Below, in pieces: positions 43,570-53,213 of a stretch of DNA of 64,000 bases; the stretch's first letter is position 1; each line of letters opens with the position of its first letter. Location: contig NZ_KI669405.1 in NCBI RefSeq assembly GCF_000507765.1, positions 1 through 64,000 of the forward strand. The letters run 5' to 3'. This DNA is from Streptococcus parasanguinis CC87K. Its GTDB lineage: Bacteria; Bacillota; Bacilli; Lactobacillales; Streptococcaceae. The translations under genes were made by a program, and so were the position numbers. The notes under the pieces are model-generated. The model was not told the origin of the DNA and did not search any database. It was given only the letters and a program-made list of their open reading frames with translations.

Positions 43570-43941
43570 ATGCTTAAAGGATCTTGTTTATGTAAAGCAG
43601 TGACTTACACTCTAGATGAGGAATTATCGGAATTAGTTTTTTGTCATTGCTCATTTTGTCGGAAAGCAACTGCGTCTGCCTATACAGTTAATGCTAAAGT
43701 TAGCAGTAAAAACCTAGTATTGCATGGAAAAGAACAGTTGGTTACCTATAGTTCATCTCCAGGAAAACAACGCTACTACTGCCAGAACTGTCATAGTCAA
43801 ATTTTCACTGTTCAAGAAAATATACCAGAAGTCTGTGCTTTGAAATTAGGTACAATAGATGAATGCGATCAGAATTTACAAACTATTCCCAAACGTCATA
43901 TTTTTCAGGATCCAGCTTTTTCTTGGTTGCTTGATAAATAA
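43570..43941 (+). CDS. GFA (glutathione-dependent formaldehyde-activating)/CENP-V family protein
   Basis: A 123-residue zinc protein of the GFA fold. Cysteines are arranged as in the family: C7 and C9 in GSCLCKAVTY, CHCSFCRKA at about residues 31-39, and YYCQNCHSQIF at about 75-85. Family members include enzymes proposed to combine formaldehyde with glutathione, but most, including this one, have no proven activity. It has its own Shine-Dalgarno (GAAAGGAG). It is placed between the glycine T-box and glyQ with no terminator in the 35 bases before glyQ, so its expression should follow tRNA-Gly charging. This placement is unusual for a gene outside amino acid or tRNA metabolism. Confidence 0.88.
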   Translation: MLKGSCLCKAVTYTLDEELSELVFCHCSFCRKATASAYTVNAKVSSKNLVLHGKEQLVTYSSSPGKQRYYCQNCHSQIFTVQENIPEVCALKLGTIDECDQNLQTIPKRHIFQDPAFSWLLDK

Positions 43942-43976
43942 ACCTAAAAAGATAATATAAATTAAAGGAGTAAATA

Positions 43977-44894
43977 ATGTCTAAAAAACTAACCTTCCAG
44001 GAAATCATCCTTACTTTGCAACAATACTGGAATGATCAGGGTTGTATGCTGATGCAGGCTTATGATAACGAAAAGGGTGCGGGAACTATGAGTCCTTACA
44101 CTTTCCTTCGTGCCATTGGTCCTGAACCATGGAACGCAGCCTATGTAGAGCCATCTCGTCGTCCAGCTGATGGTCGTTATGGGGAAAACCCAAACCGTCT
44201 TTACCAACACCACCAATTCCAAGTGGTTATGAAACCTTCTCCATCAAACATCCAAGAACTCTACCTTGAGTCATTGGAAAAATTGGGGATTAATCCTTTG
44301 GAGCACGATATCCGTTTCGTTGAAGATAACTGGGAAAACCCATCAACTGGTTCAGCTGGTCTTGGTTGGGAAGTTTGGTTGGACGGTATGGAAATCACTC
44401 AGTTCACCTACTTCCAACAAGTTGGTGGCTTGACAACTGGTCCGGTAACTTCTGAGGTTACTTATGGTTTGGAACGTTTGGCTTCTTACATCCAAGAAGT
44501 AGATTCTGTTTATGATATTGAGTGGGCTCCCGGCGTTAAGTACGGAGAAATCTTCCTTCAACCAGAATATGAACACTCAAAATACAGCTTTGAAGTTTCT
44601 GACCAAGATATGCTTCTTGAAAACTTCGAAAAATTTGAAAAAGAAGCAGGACGTGCTTTGGAATTGGGCCTTGTTCACCCAGCCTATGACTACGTTTTGA
44701 AATGTTCGCATACCTTCAACTTGCTTGACGCTCGTGGTGCTGTATCCGTTACAGAACGTGCCGGCTATATTGCCCGCATCCGTAACTTGGCCCGTGTCGT
44801 AGCCAAAACTTTCGTCGCAGAACGCAAGAAACTCGGTTACCCACTTCTCGACGAAGCCACACGCGCAAAACTCCTAGCAGAAGAGGAAGAATAA
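43977..44894 (+). CDS. glyQ: glycyl-tRNA synthetase alpha subunit
   Basis: Catalytic subunit of the bacterial alpha2-beta2 glycyl-tRNA synthetase, 305 residues. It begins [20 protein letters not shown] and contains [20 protein letters not shown], the class II motif 2 region with [12 protein letters not shown], and [16 protein letters not shown] near the C-terminus. AAAGGAG precedes the ATG. It is normally the first gene after the T-box; here it is second. A long structured intergenic region separates it from glyS. Confidence 0.97.
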   Translation: MSKKLTFQEIILTLQQYWNDQGCMLMQAYDNEKGAGTMSPYTFLRAIGPEPWNAAYVEPSRRPADGRYGENPNRLYQHHQFQVVMKPSPSNIQELYLESLEKLGINPLEHDIRFVEDNWENPSTGSAGLGWEVWLDGMEITQFTYFQQVGGLTTGPVTSEVTYGLERLASYIQEVDSVYDIEWAPGVKYGEIFLQPEYEHSKYSFEVSDQDMLLENFEKFEKEAGRALELGLVHPAYDYVLKCSHTFNLLDARGAVSVTERAGYIARIRNLARVVAKTFVAERKKLGYPLLDEATRAKLLAEEEE

Positions 44895-44910
44895 AAAGAG
44901 TTACAAGAAT

Positions 44911-45146
44911 GGAAAATGGGCAAACAAAGTGAGCCCGTACGGCTACCCAGAGGCAAGTCGGAGACTTGCTAAAGGGATAGGCACCGCTGTACTGCTATAT
45001 GGGGATTTTTGAAACGTTAGGTTCAAAAATCAGTTGGCTAAATCCACTTTGATGAGACTGTTGGAAATCGATGTCAAGGAGACAGAAGATTTCCAACAGT
45101 CTCACAAAGTTAGTTAGCGACGTCCCCAGTACCTAAGGTGCCTATC
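44911..45146 (+). ncRNA. highly structured element between glyQ and glyS
   Basis: A non-coding stretch dense in complementary segments. Leading hairpins: GGGC/GCCC (44918-44921 with 44933-44936) and GCAAGTC/GACTTGC (44953-44959 with 44963-44969, loop GGA). Then a nested fold closed by GATAGGCACC/GGTGCCTATC (44976-44985 with 45137-45146), GTACTG/CAGTAC (44989-44994 with 45127-45132), a hairpin ATTTTTGAA/TTCAAAAAT (45005-45013 with 45022-45030), GGCTAA/TTAGTT, and a 22-bp hairpin with one bulge (45047-45069 with 45088-45109). It could be a structured RNA or a small inserted repeat; I do not recognise a named family. Confidence 0.5.
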
Positions 45147-45175
45147 AAAAAGAAGAATTTTGTAAAGGAAAAAAC

Positions 45176-47212
45176 ATGACAAAAAACTTATTAGTAGAAC
45201 TTGGACTTGAAGAGTTGCCAGCCTACGTTGTCACACCAAGTGAAAAACAACTCGGTGAGAAAATGGCAGCCTTCTTGGATGACAACCGTCTTTCATACGA
45301 AAGCATTCAAACCTTCTCAACGCCACGCCGTTTGGCTGTACGTGTGATTGGTTTGGCGGATCAACAATCGGATTTGACCGAAGATTTTAAAGGACCTTCT
45401 AAGAAAATCGCCTTGGATGCAGACGGAAACTTCTCAAAAGCGGCTCAAGGATTCGTTCGTGGAAAAGGCTTGACCGTTGATGATATCGAATTTCGTGAAG
45501 TCAAGGGTGAAGAGTACGTTTATGTCACGAAACACGAAGCTGGAAAACCTGCCAAAGAAGTCTTGGCTGGCGTTCCAGAAGTGCTTGCTTCATTGACCTT
45601 CCCTGTTAGCATGCACTGGGCTAACAACACATTTGAATACATTCGCCCAGTTCACACCTTGATCGTTCTTTTGGGCGACGAAGCGCTTGTCCTTGATTTC
45701 TTGGATATCCAGTCAGGTCGTGTTAGTCGTGGCCACCGTTTCCTTGGACATGAAGTGGAAATTACCAATGCGGATTCTTATGAAGAAGACCTTCGCACGG
45801 TTTACGTGATTGCGGATAGCAAAGAACGTGAAAACATGATCCGTGAGCAAATCAAGGCCATCGAAGCAGAACAAGGTGTTCAAGTTCAAATCGAAGAAGG
45901 ACTTTTGAACGAAGTCTTGAACTTGGTCGAATACCCAACTGCCTTTATGGGAAGTTTTGACACTAAATATTTGGATGTTCCAGAAGAAGTTTTGGTGACC
46001 TCAATGGAAACGCACCAACGTTACTTTGTTGTACGTGACCTTGATGGTCAGCTGAAACCAAACTTCATCTCAGTTCGTAATGGGAACGCTGAGCACTTGG
46101 AAAATGTCGTTCGAGGAAATGAAAAAGTATTGGTGGCACGTCTTGAAGACGGTGAATTCTTCTGGCGTGAAGACCAAAAACTCAAGATTGAAGATCTGGT
46201 TGCTAAATTGGCGAATGTAACCTTCCATGAAAAAATCGGTTCTCTTTCAGAACACATGGCCCGTGCGGGTGTTATTGCAGCGTCATTGGCTGAGCAAGCT
46301 GGTTTGACTGCTGAAGAAACGGCAGCTGTCGCTCGTGCAGCTGAAATTTACAAATTTGACCTCTTGACGGGTATGGTCGGAGAGTTCGATGAATTGCAAG
46401 GAATCATGGGTGAAAAATACGCCCTCCTCGCTGGTGAAGATGCTGCGGTAGCGATAGCTATCCGTGAGCACTACCTTCCTGATTCAGCAGACGGAGCCCT
46501 TCCAGAGACTAAGGTTGGTGCTATCCTTGCCCTTGCAGATAAATTGGATACCCTCCTTTCCTTCTTCTCAGTTGGCTTGATTCCATCAGGTTCCAATGAC
46601 CCTTATGCGCTTCGTCGTGCAACACAAGGGATTGTTCGAATCTTGGATGCCTTTGGCTGGCATATTCCGATGGATGAGTTGATTGATAGCCTTTACGGAC
46701 TTTCATTTGATAGCCTTTCCTATGACAATCAAGCAGAAGTGCTCAACTTCATCAAGGCGCGTGTGGACAAGATGATGGGACGCACACCAAAAGATATCAA
46801 AGACGCTGTTCTTACTGGTTCAAACTTTGTCGTGGCTGATATGCTGGAAGCAGCTGAAGCTCTTTCAGAAGCTGCGAAGACCGATGGTTATAAGGCAGCT
46901 GTTGAATCCCTCTCACGTGCTTTCAACTTGGCAGAAAAAGCAGATGCTTCAGTAGCGGTCGATGCTAGTCTCTTTGAAAATGATCAAGAAAAAGCTCTTG
47001 CTAAAGCGATTGAAGAGCTAGAATTGACTGGTTCAGCTAGTGACAAATTGGCTCAACTCTTTGCTCTTAGCCCAGTCATCGATGCTTTCTTTGACAATAC
47101 TATGGTTATGGCAGAAGATGAGGCAGTTAAAAACAACCGTTTGGCCCTTCTTGCAGGTCTTGTAGCTAAAGCCAACGCTGTTGCAGCTTTCAACCAATTG
47201 AACACAAAATAA
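45176..47212 (+). CDS. glyS: glycyl-tRNA synthetase beta subunit
   Basis: tRNA-binding subunit of the alpha2-beta2 enzyme, 678 residues. It begins [23 protein letters not shown], has [33 protein letters not shown] and [12 protein letters not shown] in the first half, and a DALR-type anticodon-binding C-terminus with ALAKAIEEL and [18 protein letters not shown] lies before the ATG. It follows the structured intergenic element and precedes the DUF896 gene by 33 bases. Confidence 0.97.
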   Translation: MTKNLLVELGLEELPAYVVTPSEKQLGEKMAAFLDDNRLSYESIQTFSTPRRLAVRVIGLADQQSDLTEDFKGPSKKIALDADGNFSKAAQGFVRGKGLTVDDIEFREVKGEEYVYVTKHEAGKPAKEVLAGVPEVLASLTFPVSMHWANNTFEYIRPVHTLIVLLGDEALVLDFLDIQSGRVSRGHRFLGHEVEITNADSYEEDLRTVYVIADSKERENMIREQIKAIEAEQGVQVQIEEGLLNEVLNLVEYPTAFMGSFDTKYLDVPEEVLVTSMETHQRYFVVRDLDGQLKPNFISVRNGNAEHLENVVRGNEKVLVARLEDGEFFWREDQKLKIEDLVAKLANVTFHEKIGSLSEHMARAGVIAASLAEQAGLTAEETAAVARAAEIYKFDLLTGMVGEFDELQGIMGEKYALLAGEDAAVAIAIREHYLPDSADGALPETKVGAILALADKLDTLLSFFSVGLIPSGSNDPYALRRATQGIVRILDAFGWHIPMDELIDSLYGLSFDSLSYDNQAEVLNFIKARVDKMMGRTPKDIKDAVLTGSNFVVADMLEAAEALSEAAKTDGYKAAVESLSRAFNLAEKADASVAVDASLFENDQEKALAKAIEELELTGSASDKLAQLFALSPVIDAFFDNTMVMAEDEAVKNNRLALLAGLVAKANAVAAFNQLNTK

Positions 47213-47245
47213 TGACCTAGTAACAGGTAGAAAGTAGGTTTTATT

Positions 47246-47503
47246 ATGACACCTGAAAAAATTGCTCGTATCAATGAGCTTGCTAAAAAGAAAAAAACAG
47301 AAGGTTTGACTCCAGAAGAAGAAGTGGAGCAAGCAAAACTTCGTGAAGAATACATTGAGGGCTATCGTCGCTCAGTTCGTCACCATATCGAAGGAATTAA
47401 AGTGGTTGACGAAGAAGGTAACGATGTGACACCTGAAAAACTACGCCAAGTGCAACGGGAAAAAGGTTTGCATGGCCGTAGTCTCGATGATCCTAATTCA
47501 TAA
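47246..47503 (+). CDS. DUF896 family protein (YnzC-like)
   Basis: A small, highly charged cytosolic protein of 85 residues in the DUF896/YnzC family. It begins [20 protein letters not shown] and contains [20 protein letters not shown], the family core predicted to form a two-helix hairpin, with a flexible polar tail. B. subtilis YnzC is linked to the SOS yneA operon, but no function is proven. It is likely in one transcript with glyS, ending at the terminator at 47505-47540. Confidence 0.9.
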   Translation: MTPEKIARINELAKKKKTEGLTPEEEVEQAKLREEYIEGYRRSVRHHIEGIKVVDEEGNDVTPEKLRQVQREKGLHGRSLDDPNS

Positions 47504-47504
47504 T

Positions 47505-47540
47505 CAAAAGAGTGCTGGAATAGACTCCAGCACTCTTTTG
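47505..47540 (+). terminator. terminator of the glyQS operon
   Basis: A perfect 15-bp stem, CAAAAGAGTGCTGGA and TCCAGCACTCTTTTG, 6-base loop. Confidence 0.92.
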
Positions 47541-47666
47541 TATCTTTAAAATTCAGAATATTCTGGACCAGATTGACCAATTTTTAAAAACATGGTATAG
47601 TAGATTGTGTGAAAATTTGAAGTATACTTTTCTGAAAATGTACAGAAAAAGAATTGGAGTAATCAT

Positions 47667-49049
47667 ATGTCAAAAAAACATCATCCTGGTGAAGAAAACG
47701 AAAATGGGATGGTTCGTGGTCTGCAAAATCGGCATGTTCAGCTGATCGCTATTGCAGGAACCATCGGGACAGGACTCTTTCTTGGAGCCGGTCGTTCCCT
47801 TTCTTTGACAGGTCCCTCTATTATTTTAGTCTATATGCTGACTGGCGCCTTCATGTACTTGATGATGCGGGCGATCGGAGAGATGCTTTATATGGACCCT
47901 GATCAACACACCTTTATCAACTTTATCACCAAGTATCTAGGAAAAGGTTGGGGTTATTTTTCAGGATGGTCCTATTGGGTCTCCTTGGTATTTTTGGGAA
48001 TGGCAGAGATCACGGCTGTTTCCAACTATGTCCAGCTTTGGTTTCCAAATTGGCCAGCCTGGCAGATTCAAATTATCTTTTTAGCGCTTTTAAGTTGTGT
48101 AAACTTGATCGCTGTGAAGGTTTTTGGAGAGGTTGAATTCTGGTTTGGAATGATCAAGATTGTCACGATTTTAGCCCTGATCGCAACAGGGATCTTTATG
48201 GTGACGACGAACTTTGAAACACCAGCTGGACACGCTAGTTTAACTAATATTACTAGTGGTTTTCAAATGTTTCCAAATGGTTGGGTCAAGTTCGTCATGG
48301 CCTTCCAAATGGTCTTCTTTGCTTATCAAGCGATTGAGTTTGTTGGGATTACCACTTCTGAAACAGCTAATCCTCGCCAAGTATTGCCAAAAGCTATTAA
48401 AGAAATTCCAATCCGAATTGTAATTTTTTATGTAGGGGCTTTGTTAGCGATTATGGCTATTTTCCCTTGGCAACAGCTTCCTGTCAATAAGTCACCGTTT
48501 GTAACGGTCTTTCAGATGGTAGGAATCAAGTGGGCAGCAGGATTGATTAATTTTGTCGTACTGACAGCTGCTGCATCTTCCTTGAATTCTACCCTCTATT
48601 CAACAGGGCGTCACTTGTACCAGATTGCAAAGGAAACACCAAACAGTAAAGTGATGAATCGTTTGAAACTGAATAGCTTATCTCGTATGGGGATTCCAAG
48701 TCGCGCGATTATTTTTTCTGCGATTGTGGTTGCTGTTTCAGCCTTTATCAATGTCTTGCCAGGTGTCTCAGATGCTTTTGCCTTGATTACGGCATCTTCT
48801 TCTGGTGTCTACATTGCTATTTACATTTTGACCATGCTTGCCCATCTTAAGTACCGTAAATCGAAAGAATTTATGCCAGATGGTTTTATCATGCCAGCCT
48901 ATAAAGTGTTGAATCCATTGACCATCGTTTTCTTCCTCTTTGTATTCGTTTGTCTCTTCTTGCAAGAATCAACATACATTGGAGCGATTGGAGCAACCAT
49001 CTGGATCATTCTTTTTGGGATTTACAGCAATTGGAAACATAGTAAATAA
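47667..49049 (+). CDS. amino-acid permease (AapA/CycA-like, APC superfamily)
   Basis: Membrane amino-acid importer, 460 residues with about 12 hydrophobic spans. It begins with a charged cytoplasmic segment and the APC signature LIAIAGTIGTGLFLGAGRSLSLTGPS. It resembles the D-serine/D-alanine/glycine transporter group, and GEMLYMDPDQHTFINFITKYLG matches that group. The final spans end ILFGIYSNWKHSK. Placement right after the glycyl-tRNA synthetase operon makes glycine or alanine a sensible substrate, but this is inference. Followed directly by a palindromic repeat element. Confidence 0.9.
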   Translation: MSKKHHPGEENENGMVRGLQNRHVQLIAIAGTIGTGLFLGAGRSLSLTGPSIILVYMLTGAFMYLMMRAIGEMLYMDPDQHTFINFITKYLGKGWGYFSGWSYWVSLVFLGMAEITAVSNYVQLWFPNWPAWQIQIIFLALLSCVNLIAVKVFGEVEFWFGMIKIVTILALIATGIFMVTTNFETPAGHASLTNITSGFQMFPNGWVKFVMAFQMVFFAYQAIEFVGITTSETANPRQVLPKAIKEIPIRIVIFYVGALLAIMAIFPWQQLPVNKSPFVTVFQMVGIKWAAGLINFVVLTAAASSLNSTLYSTGRHLYQIAKETPNSKVMNRLKLNSLSRMGIPSRAIIFSAIVVAVSAFINVLPGVSDAFALITASSSGVYIAIYILTMLAHLKYRKSKEFMPDGFIMPAYKVLNPLTIVFFLFVFVCLFLQESTYIGAIGATIWIILFGIYSNWKHSK

Positions 49050-49060
49050 ACCGCAAGAGA

Positions 49061-49108
49061 GTGGGACAGAAATCGGTAATTCGTTAGAATTCGATTTCGT
49101 CGTCCCAC
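49061..49108. repeat. palindromic repeat, copy A
   Basis: A hairpin of nested stems: GTGGGAC (49061-49067)/GTCCCAC (49102-49108), GAAATCG (49069-49075)/CGATTTC (49092-49098), AATTC (49078-49082)/GAATT (49087-49091), loop GTTA. The same fold recurs at 61121-61167 and 61296-61335 with paired base changes. It starts 12 bases after the permease stop codon. Confidence 0.85.
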
Positions 49109-49117
49109 CTCCGCACA

Positions 49118-49170
49118 GTTGAGTAGGGCTGTAAAAGCTGATGAAATCAGCGTAGTAGAGCCCACTCAAC
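49118..49170. repeat. second hairpin of repeat element A
   Basis: GTTGAGT (49118-49124)/ACTCAAC (49164-49170), GGGCT/AGCCC, and GCTGAT/ATCAGC (49137-49142 with 49146-49151) with a GAA loop. It is followed by ACTGCGTC (49172-49179), a word also present at the same relative place after copy B. Confidence 0.8.
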
Positions 49171-49204
49171 CACTGCGTCTTGCTCGACAATCCAAAAATA
49201 ATTG

Positions 49205-49240
49205 AGAGGCTAGGACTTTTGTCCCAGCCTCTTTATTATT
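49205..49240 (+). terminator. terminator at the end of repeat element A
   Basis: AGAGGCT/AGCCTCT (49205-49211 with 49226-49232) and GGAC/GTCC with a TTTT loop, followed by TTATTATTT. It would terminate the permease transcript. Confidence 0.85.
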
Positions 49241-49291
49241 TCAGAGCTAGTTTGCTTTCTTTTAAGGAATTACTTGGAGGGAATAAAAGAA

Positions 49292-49333
49292 AAACAGAGA
49301 TGGAAGAAATTATTTTTCTTCCATCTCTGTTTT
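49292..49333. terminator. bidirectional terminator overlapping the small reverse gene
   Basis: AACAGAGATGGAAGAAA and TTTCTTCCATCTCTGTT pair along about 17 bases around a short AT loop. T runs lie on both sides. The right half of the loop contains the stop codon of the reverse-strand 59-codon gene. Confidence 0.88.
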
Positions 49334-49489
49334 TTGTCCTTGAATGGCTTTTTTGAGCCACCAAAGTGAGCCGGCTAGGATCAGGGCAGCAAGCCAAAAA
49401 ATCCAAGCCTCAATAGTGGTTAGAAAAAAGTAGAGAGCGATAGCATCGACCAATAAAAGTGGGATGAGAATCTGTTTTCTTATTTTCAT
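49310..49489 (-). CDS. 59-residue membrane protein
   Basis: A short open frame on the reverse strand, ATG at 49489 and TAA at 49310-49312. The protein starts MKIRKQILIPLLLVDAI, has two hydrophobic segments (about residues 7-24 and 28-45, the second with WIFWLAALILAGSLWW) and a charged tail (KKAIQGQKTEMEEK), so a membrane hairpin or single-span protein is likely. Function unknown. There is no Shine-Dalgarno; instead an extended -10 (TGATACAAT, complement of 49496-49504) ends six bases before the ATG, implying leaderless translation. Its last codons form one arm of a terminator. It is divergent from rsmH. Confidence 0.65.
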   Translation of the reverse strand: MKIRKQILIPLLLVDAIALYFFLTTIEAWIFWLAALILAGSLWWLKKAIQGQKTEMEEK

Positions 49490-49621
49490 AAGAATATTGT
49501 ATCATAAATCCTAGAGGAAACAAGTGAAATCAAGCCTTTCTAGGTATTTTGTAGGATCCGAAAAGGTCCGATAGGATTAGTTAGTGAATTTTCTTTCAGG
49601 AGTGCATCTTGGTCCTATTTG

Positions 49622-49640
49622 TGGTAAAATAGTAAAGATA
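49622..49640 (+). promoter_or_regulatory. rsmH promoter, predicted near-leaderless start
   Basis: Extended -10 TGGTAAAAT with TAAAAT at 49625-49630. The ATG is at 49640, so the transcript should carry only about 0-4 bases before the start codon. The intervening AGTAAAGAT contains no Shine-Dalgarno. Confidence 0.65.
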
Positions 49641-50590
49641 TGAGTAAAGAATTTCATCATGTAACGGTTTTGCTTCATGAAACGATCGATATGCTGGATG
49701 TTAAGCCAGATGGGATCTATGTAGACGCCACATTGGGTGGGGCAGGCCACAGCGAATATTTGTTAACAAAATTAAATGAATCGGGCCATCTTTATGCCTT
49801 TGACCAAGATCAGCATGCAATTGAGAATGCTAAGATTCGATTGGCACCTTTCATTGAGAAAGGCATGGTAACCTTCATTAAGGATAACTTTCGTCATTTG
49901 AAGGAACGTCTAAACGAATTGGGTGTGACTGAAATTGATGGAATCTGTTATGACCTAGGTGTCTCTAGTCCTCAGTTAGACGAACGGGAACGCGGATTTT
50001 CTTACAAGAAAGATGCGCCGTTAGACATGCGGATGAATCAAGAAGCTTCCTTGACAGCCTATGAGGTCGTAAATAGCTACGATTACCATGATCTAGTCCG
50101 TATTTTTTTCAAATATGGAGAGGACAAATTTTCCAAGCAAATTGCGCGGAAAATTGAGCAAGCACGAGCAATTAAACCGATTGAAACAACGACTGAATTA
50201 GCAGAGCTTATTAAATCTGCTAAACCAGCTAAGGAGCTCAAGAAAAAGGGCCATCCTGCTAAACAGATTTTCCAAGCCATTCGTATCGAAGTCAATGATG
50301 AGCTGGGAGCAGCGGATGAATCGATTCAACAAGCCATGGATTTGTTGGCCCTCGATGGTCGTATTTCTGTGATTACCTTTCATTCGTTAGAGGATCGATT
50401 GACCAAACAATTGTTTAAAGAAGCTTCGACGGTTGAGGTGCCAAAGGGGCTTCCCTTTATTCCAGATGATTTGAAACCAAAGATGGAGTTAGTCAACCGG
50501 AAACCTATTTTGCCAAGTGAAGAGGAGCTTGAGGGCAATAATCGATCCCATTCAGCAAAATTACGGGTTGCTCGAAAAATACACAAGTAA
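49640..50590 (+). CDS. rsmH: 16S rRNA (cytosine-1402-N4)-methyltransferase RsmH
   Basis: SAM-dependent N4 methylation of C1402 in the ribosomal P site, 316 residues. It starts [19 protein letters not shown] with [16 protein letters not shown] as SAM loop, and has [21 protein letters not shown] and [11 protein letters not shown]. It is first in the conserved division cluster rsmH-ftsL-pbp2x-mraY. The -10 box sits so close to the ATG that the mRNA is probably leaderless or nearly so (see promoter). Start choice is supported by the family N-terminus. Confidence 0.97.
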   Translation: MSKEFHHVTVLLHETIDMLDVKPDGIYVDATLGGAGHSEYLLTKLNESGHLYAFDQDQHAIENAKIRLAPFIEKGMVTFIKDNFRHLKERLNELGVTEIDGICYDLGVSSPQLDERERGFSYKKDAPLDMRMNQEASLTAYEVVNSYDYHDLVRIFFKYGEDKFSKQIARKIEQARAIKPIETTTELAELIKSAKPAKELKKKGHPAKQIFQAIRIEVNDELGAADESIQQAMDLLALDGRISVITFHSLEDRLTKQLFKEASTVEVPKGLPFIPDDLKPKMELVNRKPILPSEEELEGNNRSHSAKLRVARKIHK

Positions 50591-50601
50591 GAGGAATTGA
50601 T

Positions 50602-50937
50602 ATGGCAGCAAGAGATGAGAGAACAAGAACACAGCTACTGCAAGACCGCTTTCGCCGTTTCTCTAGAGTAGAAAAGGCTTTTTATGGGTCGATTGTCCTA
50701 ACAGCTGTTATTTTAGCCATTAGTATCGTCTTTATGCAGACACGGATTTTACAAGTTCAAAGTGAATTGACTGATTTGAATACGGAACTAGAAGCCAAAA
50801 AGACGGAATTGGCAGATGTTCGTCAAGAGGTCAATGAATTAACACGTTATGACCGTTTATCAAAGTTGGCTAGCTCCCAAGGAATGAAGCTGCAAAAAGA
50901 AAATCGAAAAACAGTGAGTGCAAGTAGTGATGAATAA
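50602..50937 (+). CDS. ftsL: cell division protein FtsL
   Basis: Bitopic divisome protein that partners DivIB and DivIC/FtsB and activates septal synthesis. It has 111 residues: a cytoplasmic N-terminus of about 28 residues, a transmembrane helix about 29-47 ([20 protein letters not shown]), then an extracellular leucine-zipper coiled coil ([20 protein letters not shown]). It is 11 bases after rsmH with AAGAGGAA before ATG, and the stop overlaps the pbp2x start. Confidence 0.95.
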   Translation: MAARDERTRTQLLQDRFRRFSRVEKAFYGSIVLTAVILAISIVFMQTRILQVQSELTDLNTELEAKKTELADVRQEVNELTRYDRLSKLASSQGMKLQKENRKTVSASSDE

Positions 50938-53212
50938 ATTTAAGAAATTTTTAATCGGGTATTCGATAAAGAAACGTCGCTTGCCGGATCAGAATCGAAA
51001 ACAAGTTGGGAAAAATCTCAGTGTACTGGCGATTTTCCTCTTTTTTCTCTTTCTGATTAATTTTGCAATGATTATTGGGACTGACAAAAAATTCGGTGTG
51101 ACCTTATCGGATCAGGCAAAAAAAGTCCATGAACAGACGGTTATTGTTCCTGCAAAACGTGGGACGATCTATGACCGAAATGGAGCAGTAATTGCTGAAG
51201 ATGCTACGACCTATAACGTTTATGCCGTTATTGATAAAAAGTACAAATCAGCAACTGGAAAAATCCTCTATGTAGAAGAGAGCCAATTTAAAAAAGTAGC
51301 AGAAATCTTTAAGCAGTACTTAGGAATGGATGAAGATTACGTCATTCAACAATTGTCGCAAAAGAAATTGAAACAGGTTTCTTTTGGCTCGAACGGAAAT
51401 GGTATTACTTATAGTAATATGACAGCTATCCGTGAGGCCATGGAAGCAGCGAAGATTGAAGGGGTTTCCTTTACAACTAGTCCAAATCGAAGCTATAAAA
51501 ATGGAGTTTTCGCCTCTCAATTTATAGGGCAGGCCTCTCTTCAAGAAGATAAAGAGGGAAATAAAACCTTGAAGGGGCAATCAGGGATGGAGAAATCCCT
51601 CGATCGTATTCTCGCTGGTCAAAATGGGGTTATCACCTATGACAAAGACCGAAACGGGAATATCGTTCCTGGTTCAGATAAGGTTTCTGTCAAAACAGAA
51701 GATGGAAAAGATGTCTATACGACCATTTCAGCAGAATTACAAACCTACCTTGAGACGCGAATGGATGTTTTCCAAGAAAAAGTAAAAGGAAAGTATGTTA
51801 GTGCGACTCTTGTGAGTGCAAAAACTGGAGAAATCCTGGCGACAACGCAACGTCCATCCTATAATGCGGATACCAAACAAGGGTTGGATCTGAAAAACTT
51901 GAAAACCTGGAATACCATCCTTTATCAAGATCAATATGAACCGGGTTCAACGATGAAGGTCATGTTATTAGCTTCGGCGATTGATCATGGAACCTTCCCA
52001 GCCTATAATGAAGGATACTACAATAACGAACTACAAGTAAAAGATGCGACGATCCGTGACTGGGATGTCAATATGGGACTGTCAGAAGGTCGCTATATGA
52101 ATATTGCCCAAGGTTTTGCCTATTCAAGTAACATTGGGATGACCAAGCTTGAACAGAAGATGGGCAATAATGTCTGGATGAATTACCTCACACTCTTTAA
52201 GTTCGGACTTCCTACACGTTTTGGAATGGGGGACGAAAGTTTTGGAGGCCTACCAGGTGATAACTATGTCACTCAAGCCATGTCTTCCTTCGGTCAAGGG
52301 ATTTCCGTCAGTCAAACCCAAATGTTACGGGCCTTTAGTGCCATCGCTAATGATGGGCAAATGTTGGAGCCGAAGTTTATTAGTGCTATTTACGATAAAA
52401 AATCAGACACAGCCCGCAAATCAAAAAAAGAAGTTGTTGGAAAACCAGTTTCAGGATCAGCTGCACAACAGACACGGAACTATATGATCACCGTCGGAAC
52501 AGATCCAGAGTATGGAACCTTGTACAGTGATGGACCCATCATTCAGGTACCCGGTCAAAACGTTGCGGTGAAATCAGGGACTGCCCAAATTGCAACGGCT
52601 AATGGCTACCTGGAAGGCGAAAATGATAATATCAACTCGGTTGTAGCCATGACACCTGCAGAAGATCCTGAATTCATTATGTATGTGACGGTCCAACAAC
52701 CAGAAGTGAAATTCTCAGCCACCAGCTGGGAAGAGTTGGTCAATCCTATTTTGGAAGATGCAGTTGCTTTAAAAGACGAATTGCATTTGACATCAGAGGC
52801 ACCAACTTTGGATGGTGTGACCAAAGAAACGACCTACAAAATCCCTTCAGTAGAAACTCTCTCTAAGGAGTTGAATCTGAAACAAAATCTGAGCCCAGGT
52901 GCTTATTCAGAGGAATTGCGTCGCAATTTGGTGCAGCCAATTGTCCTAGGAACCGGGAAAAATATCCGCAAGATGTCTGTGGATGTAGGCTCTAAAGTCA
53001 AAGCCAATCAGCAAGTATTGTTATTAACAGAAGACTTTGATGCGGTTCCAGATATGTATGGTTGGACAAAGAAAAATGCTGATATCTTTGGAGAATGGAC
53101 TGGAATTGAGATTACCTATAAAGGTAGTGGAAAGAAAGTAACCAAACAAAGTGTCAAAATGAACACCTCACTCAATAAAACTAAAAAGATTACCTTAACA
53201 TTAGGAGACTAA
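50930..53212 (+). CDS. pbp2x: penicillin-binding protein 2X
   Basis: Essential class B transpeptidase of the septum, 760 residues. A cytoplasmic tail and transmembrane helix (about residues 30-48) precede the pedestal domain. The transpeptidase domain has all three motifs: S340-T-M-K, S399-S-N (YSSNIG) and K548-S-G-T, with Gln at position 553. Two PASTA domains close the C-terminus. I read the threonine after the catalytic serine as intact, so the classical low-affinity change at that position is absent. ATG 50930 overlaps the ftsL stop. The gene is followed by mraY after one base. Confidence 0.97.
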   Translation: MNKFKKFLIGYSIKKRRLPDQNRKQVGKNLSVLAIFLFFLFLINFAMIIGTDKKFGVTLSDQAKKVHEQTVIVPAKRGTIYDRNGAVIAEDATTYNVYAVIDKKYKSATGKILYVEESQFKKVAEIFKQYLGMDEDYVIQQLSQKKLKQVSFGSNGNGITYSNMTAIREAMEAAKIEGVSFTTSPNRSYKNGVFASQFIGQASLQEDKEGNKTLKGQSGMEKSLDRILAGQNGVITYDKDRNGNIVPGSDKVSVKTEDGKDVYTTISAELQTYLETRMDVFQEKVKGKYVSATLVSAKTGEILATTQRPSYNADTKQGLDLKNLKTWNTILYQDQYEPGSTMKVMLLASAIDHGTFPAYNEGYYNNELQVKDATIRDWDVNMGLSEGRYMNIAQGFAYSSNIGMTKLEQKMGNNVWMNYLTLFKFGLPTRFGMGDESFGGLPGDNYVTQAMSSFGQGISVSQTQMLRAFSAIANDGQMLEPKFISAIYDKKSDTARKSKKEVVGKPVSGSAAQQTRNYMITVGTDPEYGTLYSDGPIIQVPGQNVAVKSGTAQIATANGYLEGENDNINSVVAMTPAEDPEFIMYVTVQQPEVKFSATSWEELVNPILEDAVALKDELHLTSEAPTLDGVTKETTYKIPSVETLSKELNLKQNLSPGAYSEELRRNLVQPIVLGTGKNIRKMSVDVGSKVKANQQVLLLTEDFDAVPDMYGWTKKNADIFGEWTGIEITYKGSGKKVTKQSVKMNTSLNKTKKITLTLGD

Positions 53213-53213
53213 G

